This document shows positions 44,815-57,850 of a stretch of DNA of 64,000 nt, one piece after another. The position numbers and the translations under genes are program-made. Position 1 is the first letter of the stretch. Every line of letters begins with the position of its first letter. The notes beneath the pieces are model-generated. The model had not been told where the DNA came from. It worked only from the letters and a program-made list of their open reading frames with translations, and did not search any database. Source of the DNA: Rhododendron vialii (lineage: Eukaryota > Streptophyta > Magnoliopsida > Ericales > Ericaceae); contig NC_080567.1 in assembly GCF_030253575.1 (NCBI RefSeq), forward strand, positions 30,144,501 through 30,208,500, given 5' to 3'.

Positions 44815-47800
44815 ATGGAGGGTTTAAGACCGAAACTAAAGCAGGCGTCCCTGCTCTGGCTCGATGGTTTACTGGACGCTTGTTGTCTCCACCGGGTCGT
44901 CATCTACTGTCTCAGGTTCCTTCTCTCTCCACACACGTATATATTAGTGTATGTAGTTATGTGTACGTATGTTCACCCGTCCTTGCTTCAATTACACGCT
45001 TTTGATTCCTCTGATTCGACATTTTAATTAGCTTTTTATTTTTGTCCTACTGAAGGTCGAGACAACTTGCGATCCGAACAGGGCAGTGCTTTCTCTTGAA
45101 CGGCTTGATTTTCCTAGGAAGGTATATATCCAATTAGGGCTTTAAAATAATCCAGCTAGCTTAATATTGTCTGGTTGAGTTTATGGTGTAATGTATGAAT
45201 CTGGACATGCCACTGTTACTTGTTGTCACTGCTAAAGTTTCTACCTTTCAAATTCTCTCCCTTAAAAACACGAACATTGGAAATTTTAATATCAAAACTT
45301 GCCGATTGATGGTAATACGAGTTCTGTATCGCGATTGCTTAAATGGGTATGCTGCAATTCAGGACTATGAAAGCTTTAAAAGGGGAGAGAAGGGCTACTG
45401 ACCCTTTTCGTTTTTATTCACATTGTTTCTGCCAAAACCAGCCATTTTCCATGTTTTTGGAAGTAAAATTGAACTAGAAGATTGAAAACTCAATCTTTAG
45501 GACAGTTCTATTCATTTTCTTTCACGAAGCCGATTTCTTTGGATAGCTCTGTGTCCTTTGAACTGAGTGCTGAAAAGGGCATTTGTTGGAGGGAGATTTC
45601 AAAAATGATTTCCAGTGAATCAAGTCTTTTAAACGGTGTCATGTTTGGATTCTTTCTTTCTTCTGCTTTCCATTGAAGACAGCTAAATCTGATCTCGAAT
45701 TACTTGAGCATGCTTACTGAAAGGCTTGAGCTACAAAGGGTGTCCATAAGGACCATAAAACATTCAAAGGAGGACCCAAAAATCTGCTGAAGTGTGTACA
45801 TCAGCAAAAAATTAGAGCAACCTGTAGAAAATTATGTTTCTTCGGGTTGGTCAAAACACTTGTCAGTGTGTGGATAATGTCAGTGCGCTCAGTCTAATTG
45901 CTTTGGATGCAAGACTTCATTAATTTACGGCTGCAAATGAAATCAGAAAAGAGAAGGAGAAAGCTGATACACCAATCATTACAATCAAGTATAATGCAAA
46001 GTAGTAGATATAGGAATGAATAGAATCAACTTATCCTAGTTGTGGAACCAAAAGGGAATTATGGAACAGCTGATACATGGAAAAGGACAGATAAAGTATT
46101 TTGCTGTATTGACGTTAGGAGAGCGCTCTTCCTATCATTTCCATCCCTTTATTACTCTAGATAACTATCTCTGGCCACTGCTCAGTCGTAAATGCCCACA
46201 TTCTCCACTCACATATTCATGTGAATCATATGAACCCATTCCTCTATCAGCTTCCCCGTGTCCCTTCTCTAGACATTGCCATTGTATTGGTGAGACCACG
46301 ATCGGAGCTTATATAGAACACAACTCAAAAGTCCTTTGTATAGACTAAAGGTCCTTTTTTTTTTTTATCGGCTAGAGTAAAGATCTTCTAACTTGGTAGT
46401 TTAATGGGGACATGTTGTCCTTCCCTCAACCATTATCTTCAGTTGATATCTTTTTTATACACATGGTGATGGTGGTGTAGAGGCCTTTGTGAGTTTTGCC
46501 TAGTTTTTCATGTGTGTGATTCCCTTATTGCCTTTTCTAGTAGTGTTGATTACTTGTAAAGAAGTAGAGCCCAACTGATCGGCATTCATTTTCCCATGAG
46601 TCAACATGCCATTGTTATATCAGAAACCGAGATAGATTCCACGTCAACAACAGCTTTATCTCCATATATTTGCTCCCTGAGATATCTTATTGGCCTTCAA
46701 TTTCCTCCTGCAATGAACTCCTGCCACCTTCCTCTTCTAGCACATACGACATGCAGCCCAATCACCTGTTTGCCATTTAGGGTACAAACAAGTTGAAAAT
46801 GATTGAAGAGGAGAAACACCTTTCCCTGTCATTCGATACTCCCTCCGTCACATATTGTATGTCCTTTTTTAAAAGCCGTGCCACATTCAAATAAAAAAAT
46901 AATGCATTTCTGTGCATACTTTGTTGATTTTTTCACATCAATTTAAAGATTTTTTTAAAAGGACATACACTTTGGATGGATGGAGTGTGATCGAAGAGAA
47001 GAGAGTTGCCATGTCATTTACACAATAGGAGACCTGAAAAATGAGGTAGTATAAATTCTGCCAGCACGTGCCAAAAAAAAAACCGGGGATTGAATGTTTA
47101 ATCAGCTTTTTGACCATTGTCTGCCATAAGCTTGTTCCCTTTGATGTCATTAGAGTAATTTTTTTTATTTGCCACTTTTCTGGTAAATGTGCTATTTATT
47201 AATAATTTCTTTAGATGAAGTAATCAAAAATTATACTATTCATGTTGACAGTTGAATTTTAGAGGTCAATCTCCGAAGGAGTAATATCTCTCTTTCATTG
47301 TCAATGGAGTATTTATCTTTTGATGTATTTTTGAGCTGTGAATTTCAAGTGCAACCTGATATCTTAAATTACTTGATTTCTGGTTTTTGCAGTATATTTC
47401 TTCTAAATTCAGTAATAATTCCAACACTACAATGGATATTACCTGATCAATGCCCACATAATGGAGAACCTTGCTTAATTGATGGTATTTCAAAACTATA
47501 TTCCTTCTTACATCTTGGACTCCTACAACTCTTTTATGTGAGTACTCATTTTTTAATCTTCTCTCTTGTAGTTTTTAAATTTTCAAGCACGAGAAAATGT
47601 GTTGTAGTGGTTTTACTAACTGCCATTTAAGTAATCTACTAATCTTTTCCTGGGATACTTGTGGATGATATATATTTTCATTGTGTTATGGAGATCTTGA
47701 GTTTGTTAAAGCATTAGCATGCACGAGAAATTATACAAACCATATGCATGTGGTGGAATGTGTTTCCTGGCTCCTTATATTGGAGGATTGTTGTTTGTTG

Positions 47801-50800
47801 ATATCCAGTCTTATCATTGCAGTTTTGGAAAATGTCAGAGTATCCATTTGTTTGCAAGTGTATTTGTAGCTTATATTTCGGCTTAATAGGTTAGGCGTAG
47901 CAACTTAGCAACGAGAGGCATAGATACATTTGAGAGCCTTATTATGATCAAGTCTTATGCAACCAGGTGAATGGAGTTGTTCTAGATCTATCTCATGGAG
48001 AATTCTGCTGCAACTGTTATTCATTTGTCGAGTACTAGTGACATCTCAACATAGAAGCAGAAATAAAGTTGTGTGCCTAACTGTCATAAACTTGGAAGAG
48101 TGAAGCACTTATACTGCTTTCTACTCTGGATTCTGGAACAAACAATAAGATCTTTGTACTGAAGTTTTTCTCTCTCATTTGGTTGCTATACCTTGATTTG
48201 ATAGATCATGCTAGGAATTCTGAAGTTGAAATTTCTTCAATATACAGTAAGCAATGATAGTAATAACAAGAAGCCCCATCTGCATAAAAGGTTGAAAACC
48301 AGTTGATTTATAATGAGGAAATCAATTACAAATGATGTAATTCTTTTCTAAATGCGGCGATGTCCGGTATGCCTGTGTTTTGTTGATGTTTTTGTTTATG
48401 TAGTGGCATCTATTTTGTAGTGGTTGATCAGTGTTTGTTGAAATGGTTAGAGAAGTACTTTACTAGTTGCGTTCATTGGGTACTTTTGCACACTTGTGGT
48501 AAGTCGTTTTTGTGTTCACTGAGGCCCTTTTTCGACTTCTAGATACAAGTTTCACTATGATTGGTTCTGATTAGATCATTTGATTCTGTACAGGTATTGT
48601 GGTTCTATCCGATGTATGTATTCAGCTTTATTCTAAGCACCATGTGGTACTGCACTATCTTTTTGCTTTACTTATGTCGTCATTTCTTCGTGTTGGTCAT
48701 TAATATGCCAGATCTATGAGCCAAGAGGCCTTTCACTTTGGTGCTTAAATGTCAGGAGTTCAACTCCTCTTTCAAGGTGCTAATCAAAGACAAGAAAGGA
48801 TGGTTTCTGCACCTGTATATATGTTTAGGGCTGTAAAAGAGCCGAGCCAAGCTGATCTTCGGTGTGTTCAAGCTCGGCTCGCAAATTATGGACCAAGCTT
48901 GAGCTCGGCTCTCGAGACGAGCTGCTATAAGTGGGTTCGAGCTCAGCTCGAGGGAAACTTTCAAGGCTCGAGCTTGGCTCGCGCCAGCTCGGAAATAGTA
49001 TCAACGAACAGAAAGGTTTGGGTTGAGTCGTGTTCTTATAGAGCTTTCTAGGTTTCCTCTTGTGTTGAGGGAGCGATGTGGGACAATAGGAAAATGGAAG
49101 CATACGGTTTTTACTCGTCCCACATCGACCAAAAACAATTGAAGGAGGAATTCATTCCTCTTTAAACGCTCCTGGTGGACCTCTACCACATACGTGTCTC
49201 TATGGGCTTTATGATGTTAAGTTGTGATGACAGCTAATTCTGGCAGTCAAAGGTGAATTAAATATACACATATGTACACCTGAGCTCGCAAGCTAACTCG
49301 AGCCGAGCTTGGGTTAACTCGGGCTCGGCTCATTTACCAAATGAACCGAATATCCTAGCTTGAGCTCGTTCATTGAAGTCACAAACCGAGCTGAGTCGAG
49401 CCGTTATCGAGCCAAGCGTCGAGCTGCTTGCGAACAGCTGGCTCGGTTTGTTTACAGCCCTTATCTACCATGGGGTTCCAGTGGGATAACTAATTGACCA
49501 TTACACCCTTGGCTAGTAGTTTACCTTAGTTCGTTTGCCAGCTAAACTGTCCTCAAATCGTGTTGGTTAATTAATTGTGGAAAACTTAGGCATTTGTTTG
49601 GCTGTTGGGTGATGTGAACATTATACAAACATGGTTTACTTTTTGTTCTTTTGAGTGTTAAGGTTAATATATCGATATGAGGAGCATTGGCCTTAGGCTT
49701 ATCAAATAGTATGGTAAGAGTTGGAATGTAGGAGAATGGTTAGCAAGGTATAAGTTTGGTTTAAAATGCCCTGGCTGTGTTTTAAGTCTGAAATTTGGGC
49801 ATCAAGCATTGGGACTAAATTGTAGATTGGAATCTTTGGAATCATGCTTAAGATTTGGAAGAAGTACACTGCTACATTTGTTTTCTGTATGGCATCATGT
49901 AGTAGTGGTGAGAGTAATGAAGCTGCATCCTCTATTAAGGTTGAATACTGGATTACTTTATCCTGTTAATATTGTTTCATTTCAGTTCTTTGAATTTGAA
50001 AGAACCTCTTAATCCAGGTACAATGATATTGCTAAGTTCGGTTTTCTTGTGATGGGAAAACAAGGGCCCCCAACAGAAATGCCAGGTCAACAGGAGCTAT
50101 CAAGCTCGTCGAATGCAACTCAGATGGATAAACGTATTGACCTTGGGGGGTAAATTTCGAACTTGGACTCTTTTGATGGTTTCTGAAAAGATGGATTACA
50201 AGACCTAGGTGTTGGATTACGTGTGAGACAATTGCAAGGTTTTTTTTTTTTTTTCCAGGGCTGTGATTGGAATAGCCGAACAGGTCTATTCAGTCATCCT
50301 CTTGAATATCTTCTTCCTAGAGGTGAAAAGATCTTTTTAAGTCGTCTGTTATTGGCTTTTATTTGTTGTTTTCATGCCTTAGAAAATTTGATTTGAAGGT
50401 TTTTCTTTTTATTTGTAATCTCAATGTGTCTATGTTTTTTTTTTTTTTGGTAACTAACGCATCAATGTTCTTGTAAGATATTTTACAGGTTTATGTTACT
50501 GGGTTGATACCTTATATGGGGAAGCCACTGAATTTCTTACTTATTTCCTGGATGTATGCTTACTACTGCTTTGAGTACGTGGTTAATTTGCCATATAAAG
50601 TTTATATATGTGTTACCTGGACCTGGTATTAGGTAGATAGTAGTTTATTGACATCGTACAATGTCTAGGTACAAATGGAATTTCTCCGGACTGAGTTTGG
50701 ACAAAAGGCTTCACTTCTTTGAATCCAACTGGGCTTTCTTTGCTGGTTTTGGTAAATTTTCACTTTCACTAGAGTTGACTGATAGCTAGTTAGTTGCAAT

Positions 50801-51028
50801 TGACCTCACCTTAGCTGTGCCTGAAGCTGCTTGAAACTGCAAAAAAATACATGATTGTTGCGTTAATGTTGCACACATGCATTGGACTGTTGACTTAAAT
50901 TAGGGGGCTGTGGTAGTAGACTAATATGGTTATGTGCGTTCTGATTTCTCAGGGAGCCCCTGTGTTCTGCCTTTGTTCTTTTTCACTCCTCTTGTTAGCT
51001 ACGGGGTCATGGCTATACTCTTTCCACT

Positions 51029-51073
<45 letters not shown>

Positions 51074-54000
51074 ACATTGTTGCTCATTCACATATTGTCC
51101 TGATATTGGTGGTTTTCTTTGGCAATTTCTGTTCTTACACTATCATTCCTCATATATACATGACTGATTAAATTTGCAGTTTTGATTCTTGTATGTTGTT
51201 GCTGGTGGGATGTGATTTCATACTAAAATTGCAGTTTTGACAGAAGATGAATTTGTAATTGTTGTACTCATAAATAAGCTGATGATATGACAAGGTGGAC
51301 ACATCAGTTTATTGATCATGCTTTGACCCTAATCTTCTCGTGGTAATCCAATCTGAGGATGTGGTAGGCTTCTTATGTTATGGTTTGTGAGAAATGTAGA
51401 GCAGATGCTTAGTGGGATATCTCAGTTGCATTATTAGGCTTAGGATCACATCTGACTAGTTTTGAGTACGTACTTAGTAACTTGAGAGTGACATGGAACT
51501 GTGTTTTAATCAAATCCTGTTTGATCAAACTGGGATGTTGCTGCTAGAGCGATTTCAATTTATGACTCAGAGCAGATTTCTGTGGTACAGAATAAAAGTG
51601 GACTTGTATATGTTAAATTCCAAAGGACCTCTTTATGATTTTGACATGTGAGATTACTTTCAGTCCGTGATTATGTAGGGTACAAGAAAGTTAAAAACGA
51701 CCTCTTCCTTCTCTTCCCCTTGAAACTATGACAAGCTTAACCTCTGTAAGAGAATACCATTGCACCCCAAAATATGGTAAAACAAAATCAAAAGCTCTCT
51801 CACGAGTAGGCAATGGATAAGCATAGTTGCCACCATACACCATCCTGTTTACACATAGAGCACCAATTCACAATCACATGTTTTCATGGAATCATATTAT
51901 CACTAATGATGATTTTACCATCCGCTGCACACTAGAAAAAAATGATCAAATGATTCTACCTGAGTACAGCTGGATTTATATTACACCTCGATTTTGTAGA
52001 ATCTTTCCCTTCCCCAATAATTGCTATTCAATACAATCTCTTAGGTAGTCCCATCAATGGTATCATCCCCTGTTCTTGCTACTTTCAACATAACAAAATA
52101 TCCCAAGAATTTACCATTTTCTTGCAACTATGTGATTAACATGTGCCCAACCTCTTCCCCACACTAAAAATGTTGCCGAACATCACCCTCCCATCACCCG
52201 TCTGCCCTACATAAATATCCCACATGTTTGGATCTCTTTACAAAAGACCAGTGCTATGTGACATAGTCACCGACTCACCGCTGATCTAAAAAGAAAATGT
52301 GACATAGTCACCTATAGTGAGGCCCAATCCCCACAATGGCAGCCATAGTTTGAAGCCACTCTTCACCATTTATCATGCTCATATACACTTCTCTGGTTCT
52401 CCCTAGCCACTTAGTTAAGAACGCTTGCTTATTAGTCTCCAACGTTTTAATGTCAGAACCACTTCCCTAGTAGTAGTGCAAACTGAATTGCAATTCCATC
52501 AAAACTGTACGTAAATAGTTGATGTCCTCTCCCATTTCAGTGCACAAGAGAACCCCTTATGCCTTTTTTTTCCTTCGAAATTTCTGTTTCCTCTTGGCCC
52601 ATGCTGAGATTTTTTTGATGGTGTAGACAGACGAGTATAATACTGCCAATCGTAGAGGAATATTTTATTGCTTGTCACATGTGTCCTCATGTTCTAGCAG
52701 TTAACCATTTGATCTCAAGCATTCTCTAACTTGATATTCTATTTCGGATGACTTTTCGTCGTTCTTTCGCACGCTATTTTCAAACTTCCTAAGACGTGCT
52801 TTCCTCCCATAGTTACGTTTCAATTCTTCTCTTTCCTAATCCCTCAAGTTTACAATCTTCTTTCTTTCTTTGCAACAGCTTTCTAACTACATGCTTGCAT
52901 AAATAGTATTAACTGTAGTACAATGTAGTTTGTTCTGACAGCAGCAGGCTCAGATGCTGACAAGCTCATTATTTCTCAAAGAAGAAAATGGAAGGGTGCA
53001 GGTTTGGGAAGGCTTCCAATATTTTGTGCCGCAGATTATTTGTCGTAAGTCCAGTTTTTCTGCATCTCCTGGCTTAAATTTTACTTTTGGAGATTTTTAG
53101 TAATATTGTTAATAGAGTTAGAACTCTTTCCCATCATTTTGTATTTAATCTGGAAAAACTTAACCAGGCTCCTTTGGTGCACCAAAATTGCTTCATTTGG
53201 AATATTTTATGGTTGTCAAGAAATAGCAGCAGAAACAGTTTTATGGTTCTTAAATCTCACTACCGTTGACGAGAACAATGGAATTCTCCCTCTATTCTTC
53301 ATCAAAAAGTGGATAATTTAGTTATACACAGAAATTAATGTAGCAGGGAGAAAACACTCTTGTCTTTGGTAATGGAGGTACTCATAGAGCTGGTCAACAA
53401 GAATTGCTAAAGGGGTGGACTGCAGGTTTTAAGTCTTGGACATAGACCCTATTCCACGTCACAGAGGAGGACTTTTTCCGAGACATTTTTCAATTAACCT
53501 AGTGTCTCCAGTGTGAACATCTGGAGGACATATTTACGTGGAAGTATTCGGCACCCTATGGTATCATATCAAACATGGTGAATTGACATGGGAGTGTGTG
53601 TTCAATCGTATGGAGGCATCCCCAATCATCAGTTAAAATAACACAAAGTTGAGACCATTTTTTTTTGTTCAACAAAAGTTGAGACCATTTATTGCAATCA
53701 AAGATGGTTTCGGATACAATACGTTAGACAAATCATTGCCAGATTAAATGCTTTTGAGATCTTGGGCTCACTCGACACTCAATTCAAAATCCATGACTCG
53801 ACTCGATTTCTTTAGAGTTGAAAGCAGTGTAATTGCTTATTGGTGCTGGTGGTGATGTTTTTTATCTGCTTACCCTCTCAAAGATGCTTTTTCTTAGATA
53901 CCTTAATGAGCACCAAAATATAATACCGTTTTCTCAGGAAATTTTGTTATCTTCTACTATTGTTACTTTCAGCTAATAAAGATTTCTTGCAGTGGACACT

Positions 54001-54382
54001 GGACAGTATAGAAAAACACATTATAACAAACATGCTGCTTGTTTACAAAAATTCTAGCAAGTGTCGATATGTTACAAAACACGCATTTTATGGCATTTGA
54101 TGCATGTTCATTCTGAAATTCATTCATTTTTCAGAAAGTGAGTGGATGCAAAATTCGTGTTGAACCCATGTTACCATTAACTGTTGCCCCGAATTAGTCA
54201 AAGGAAAATGCTGTACTAGTTAGAAAAGGGCGGGATGGTGGTGCTCTTTATCAGTAGAGAGTTTTTTCATATGCCACTAATGCTGCTTCTCTTGATTCAT
54301 CTTCTTTTTATGCAGGATGCGCATCTTGTCTTTCTTCCCCATGAAATCTCGCGACCCAATTCAAGTTGACAAGGCACTTTGA
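44815..54382 (+). CDS. EI24: EI24-like membrane protein (etoposide-induced 2.4 homologue)
   Basis: Eleven exons: 44815-44915, 45056-45121, 47393-47537, 48594-48646, 50018-50149, 50259-50322, 50489-50574, 50669-50751, 50953-51029, 52929-53044, 54316-54382; 990 nt, 329 aa, all GT-AG and in phase. The order follows plant EI24: DACCLHRVVIYCLRSRQLAI, QCFLLNGLIFLGS, VIIPTLQWILPDQCP, VLWFYPMYVFSFILS, EQVYSVILLNIFFLE, SWMYAYYCFEYKWNF, WAFFAGFGSPCVLP and a tail ending SRDPIQVDKAL. Five or six hydrophobic spans suggest an ER or endomembrane protein. Animal EI24 acts in autophagy and the p53 response; the plant role is not settled. The start follows a (TC)n leader and matches the family N-terminus. Large introns hold a Stowaway, a GAGCC-rich element and an L1 fragment. 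Confidence 0.95.
46839..46985. mobile_element. Stowaway MITE in EI24 intron 2
   Basis: The left end CTCCCTCCGTCACATATTGT follows TA. The right end, complemented, reads CACTCCATCCATCCAAAGTG, and TATGTCCTTTT lies in both arms. At about 147 bp it has typical Stowaway ends, though the right TA is altered to TG. Confidence 0.8.
48827..49464. mobile_element. GAGCCGAGC-rich terminal-inverted-repeat element in EI24 intron 4
   Basis: Perfect 11-bp ends AGGGCTGTAAA and TTTACAGCCCT bracket 638 bp. Both flanks of the interior are dense in GAGCTCGGCTC-like words, in both orientations. It is the same family as 29186-29410. The centre (49000-49260) is different and may be a nested insertion or captured sequence. 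No clear target duplication was seen. Confidence 0.65.
51030..51067. repeat. (TC)n tract forming an EI24 splice donor
   Basis: Exon 9 ends at 51029 and the intron begins directly GTCTCTCTCT, so the donor is the first dinucleotide of the repeat run. This is unusual, because positions +3 to +6 of the donor are repeat sequence (CTCT), far from the GTAAGT consensus. Confidence 0.85.
51690..52500 (-). mobile_element. L1-type LINE 3'-part fragment in EI24 intron 9
   Basis: On the minus strand, worn frames give NMIP-KHVIVNWCSMCKQDG and then RESFDFVLPYFGVQWYS. This fits the zinc-knuckle (zf-RVT) end of plant L1 ORF2 (VIV--RCCMCK--GES-DHLLLHC, then LFGVxWVMP). Several frame breaks were seen. It lies antisense to EI24. 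Confidence 0.5.
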
Positions 54383-55284
54383 GAATAAGCAACTTGATGT
54401 GGCATGCCGCACATGAAGTGTCGATGCGTAAGTTGAAAGTTGAAACCCAACCTTTTTCTACATTACGTTGATATGTACGTAGTTTTTGATGTTCACCAAA
54501 ACCACTCTACCGTTGATTAACAATAGATACTTCCTGTACATATCATTCAGTTACATCGGTGATTTATTGAGCAGATAACCTGTGTCGTTACCAGAAATGG
54601 TGATTTGGGAAGTACTGCTTGATGTTGTTATACTTATAGAGTGCAGCAGCTCAAGGTAAAAGTAAAGTGGCAGCTGTAATTAGGTCTGTATTTAGGCAAC
54701 TCTGTGACTAAGCCTTAATTTTCTTTGATTTTTTGGGAGAAAAACCAAGCATTGTTGTGTACAGGAGTGGCATTGATAGCATTGTACATTAGTAGTCATC
54801 ATGCTATCGACGCACACAAGTTTCACGTAAACTCGCACACTAACATGGTTTGGGGCTCCACACATACCGCGCTGTGCATTTCGGGTGTGACTACACATTA
54901 CCTTGAGCAAATTACATGTGTTGGTAAAAAAAGTGAAGGGTGACGTGTTAATTTTTTCTTAATACAAATACGATTTGGTTGGACATTTACCAATATTCGA
55001 TTACCTTGGTTCTTATATGATTAACGCACGAAGATTTGTGAACTGAATAACTTGAATTATCGCATGATGTCTTTTGTTATGGTGGGTTGTAAAAAGTCTT
55101 AAAAAAACAACATTGAAACGCAACTTTAGATGCAATTGTGTCTGGAGCTGTTCGATGCTTGTGGTTTCGTATGCATTTATAATGATTCTGGATGCAGTTG
55201 TGTCCGAAATAGTGTTGGTAGCTTTGCTATGAGAGGCACTACTCCATTAATCAACTCCTCTATCACTTGCGTGGGAATTTTTTT

Positions 55285-55578
55285 TATGGTACACAAATCA
55301 CTTTTTGGTGTATGGTACTTAAAAAGTCACTTCAGTGATAAGTACTCTATATTGAGTTGTAAGTATTTCATAAGCAGTTGTTAGTATTCCAAATGTATAA
55401 TATTTATCACTCAATGTAGAATATTTATCACTTCATATGGAATAATTCCACACTGTGTAATAAGTATTTCATATAGAGCGGCCGGTAAGTATTTCGCGTT
55501 AAGTGACAAGTATTTCTATACTTATCACTAAAGTGATTTTTTTTGGATATCATACACACATTTTTTATGTGTACCATA
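55285..55578. mobile_element. MITE with ~60-bp inverted ends
   Basis: The left end TATGGTACACAAATCACTTT and the right end (complement TATGGTACACATAAAAAATG) run on to a shared ATCACTT-AGTGATAAGTA. The interior is made of TAAGTATTTCATA-like words. The TA at each end may be the target site, which would suit a TA-targeting family; the superfamily is uncertain. Confidence 0.7.
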
Positions 55579-57034
55579 GATGGACTCCTTACGTGGAGCT
55601 AGAATGCTTGATGGTCCATCTAAGTGGGAAAGTACACCTCAAAAGCTGTGGACTTGATCGCATGGTAAAACTCTCCTCCAACTTTACAGCCCCATTGATT
55701 GGGGCACGCGAAGCGCGTGGTGAAAGAATTTATTCTCCTTGTACACGTTATATGTCTCCATTAATTGGTCCACGTGAAGCGCGTGGTTAGGAATTTATTC
55801 CATATTATAATGTCTCTATTGGCTCTGGATTTACACATCATTTATATATAGTGAAATATTTCAACATAGTAGACAAAATCAAATCCAAACTCCATATTTA
55901 GTAAATCGAAGTGGGGTGTTGTCGCTTAAAAGGATAGCACCGTGCTATCTCGGGTGAGCGGGGTCTGCTCCGATGATTGAAAATTTTCATTTCATAGAAC
56001 TCATGGAGTAGAAAATTATTCAAAAAATTAACTCGATCGGATATCAATTACTTACTTTGCAATGTGTATTATGTACTAAAAATCAGTCTTTTGGATTATT
56101 TTTTTTACTCAAAATTTTTTTAGTTTCGAACATAATATTTTATTAGTTAGGTTCTTCTCATTGAGACAAATAATAATATACAAAAAAAAAAAATTTTTGA
56201 TTCAAAACCAAAAAACACAATTTTTTTGAATAAAGATGATAAAATAATTCTCCAAAATTATTAAGCCAAAAAAGATCTTAATTGTGTGTTAAAATCATAT
56301 TTCTATATTCATATGGAATATACTTCCTTTCTACATATGCAAGCGAGTGTAGGATAATTCTACTACTCTTACCACCGGTGACCACCAAGGGACCAAAACT
56401 AACGAGTAATGATTTCGTGGTCTCGGGGTATCGTCACGTGATGCCCCGCAGCGGTATAAAAAGGTGTTAAGGCACCGCGTGGTGCCCCAAAATCACTGAA
56501 TAACTTTTCCTTAAACAGATCATTAGCCGAGCCGCCCATATTCTGTCTTTTCCCTAAACAGTAAGCTCTAGCACATGCAATTTTTAATGAAAGCATGTTT
56601 TTTAAAATTTCCCACATTTAGGGGGTCAAAATGGTCTACAAATTGGTTTTTAGTATTTATTTTGGCTAATATAAAAGTCAATAACACAGCAATTTTTTTT
56701 TTTGCTGAAATTGCGGAATAGTGGAGGCGGAAAGTAACTTGCCCCATGATGCCAAGAAAATGACCAAAATGGGATTCAAAGTTTTTGAACGCAGATATCA
56801 AGTTCTACTTGAACTTGAGTACTACTTTGCAATTCGTAATTGACTACTCCATAATTCAAAGGGTATTGAGGACAACATAGCGACATAATTAGAGCCATCA
56901 AGTGTGAGCTCACAAGTAAAATCTATACATAACGTTTTTAGTTATTTATTTATCTCCTCCATTGGCAAACGTCATATCTCACTGGTCCGCGAATCTTGCA
57001 GGTGCGATGATTGCACGTTCCCAAAGAAATAGAG

Positions 57035-57850
57035 TTGATGATCTGAGGTGATCCCGGTAATAACAAATGAAAGAGTACTCTCACACCCAATAACAACGTT
57101 AGATCACATATATTGGTTTGCGGTATGGCGATCCGAGGCCTGGCCATCCTTCGTTTGCGGTCGACGTTTTGGTTCTTAAATAGTACAAGTGTTATTTCAA
57201 AACAATTTTTTTTATTAAAACTTTTTTTTTCAAAAATTTTTCTTTTGAAAAAAAAAACTTTTTCTATTCAAAAACTTTTTCCCGAAAACTTTTTTTTTAA
57301 TCAAAGTTTTCAAAAAACTATTTTCTGCGTCACAATTTCTAGATTTTTATAAGTTAAAAAGTGATGTGACAAGTTTTGATTATTTAATTTTGATTGTACC
57401 ACTGTGGACCTCTACATTGCTAACCTTAACAACCCCTTAGATGCATAACCAAAAAATGATGTGACAACTTTTAATTATTCCACTGTGGATGCTTTATAGT
57501 TGTGAAAGTTTTCGATTCCATTTTGGAAAATATTGACCAAGATTTCATTTTGGGTTAAGTGATGTCATGAGGTGGTAATAACAAATGAAAGACACTCACA
57601 CCTAGTAGCAACGATAGATCGCATGTATATTGGGTTGTGGTCTGGCGATCCGAGGCCCGGCCATCCAAAAACCAAAACTTGTGGAGCTAATAAGAAATAA
57701 CTAAATGGAAATCACAAAAAATAGCTGATTAAATCAAAACCCTAAATAAGTTTGATAAGTCTTCGAATCCATTTTGGAAAAATGTTGAACAAGGTTTCAT
57801 TTTGGGTTAAGTGATCAGTGTGATGTCACGAGGTGGTTGTCACTATTGGA
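57035..57850. repeat. Interleaved local direct repeats
   Basis: One pair of about 105 bp (57055-57155 and 57570-57667) shares GGTAATAACAAATGAAAG and GGCGATCCGAGGCC-GGCCA. A second pair (57505-57575 and 57758-57838) shares TCCATTTTGGAAAA and TTTCATTTTGGGTTAAGTGA. The order A-B-A-B suggests tandem duplication of a unit of several hundred bases with later change. Confidence 0.75.
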
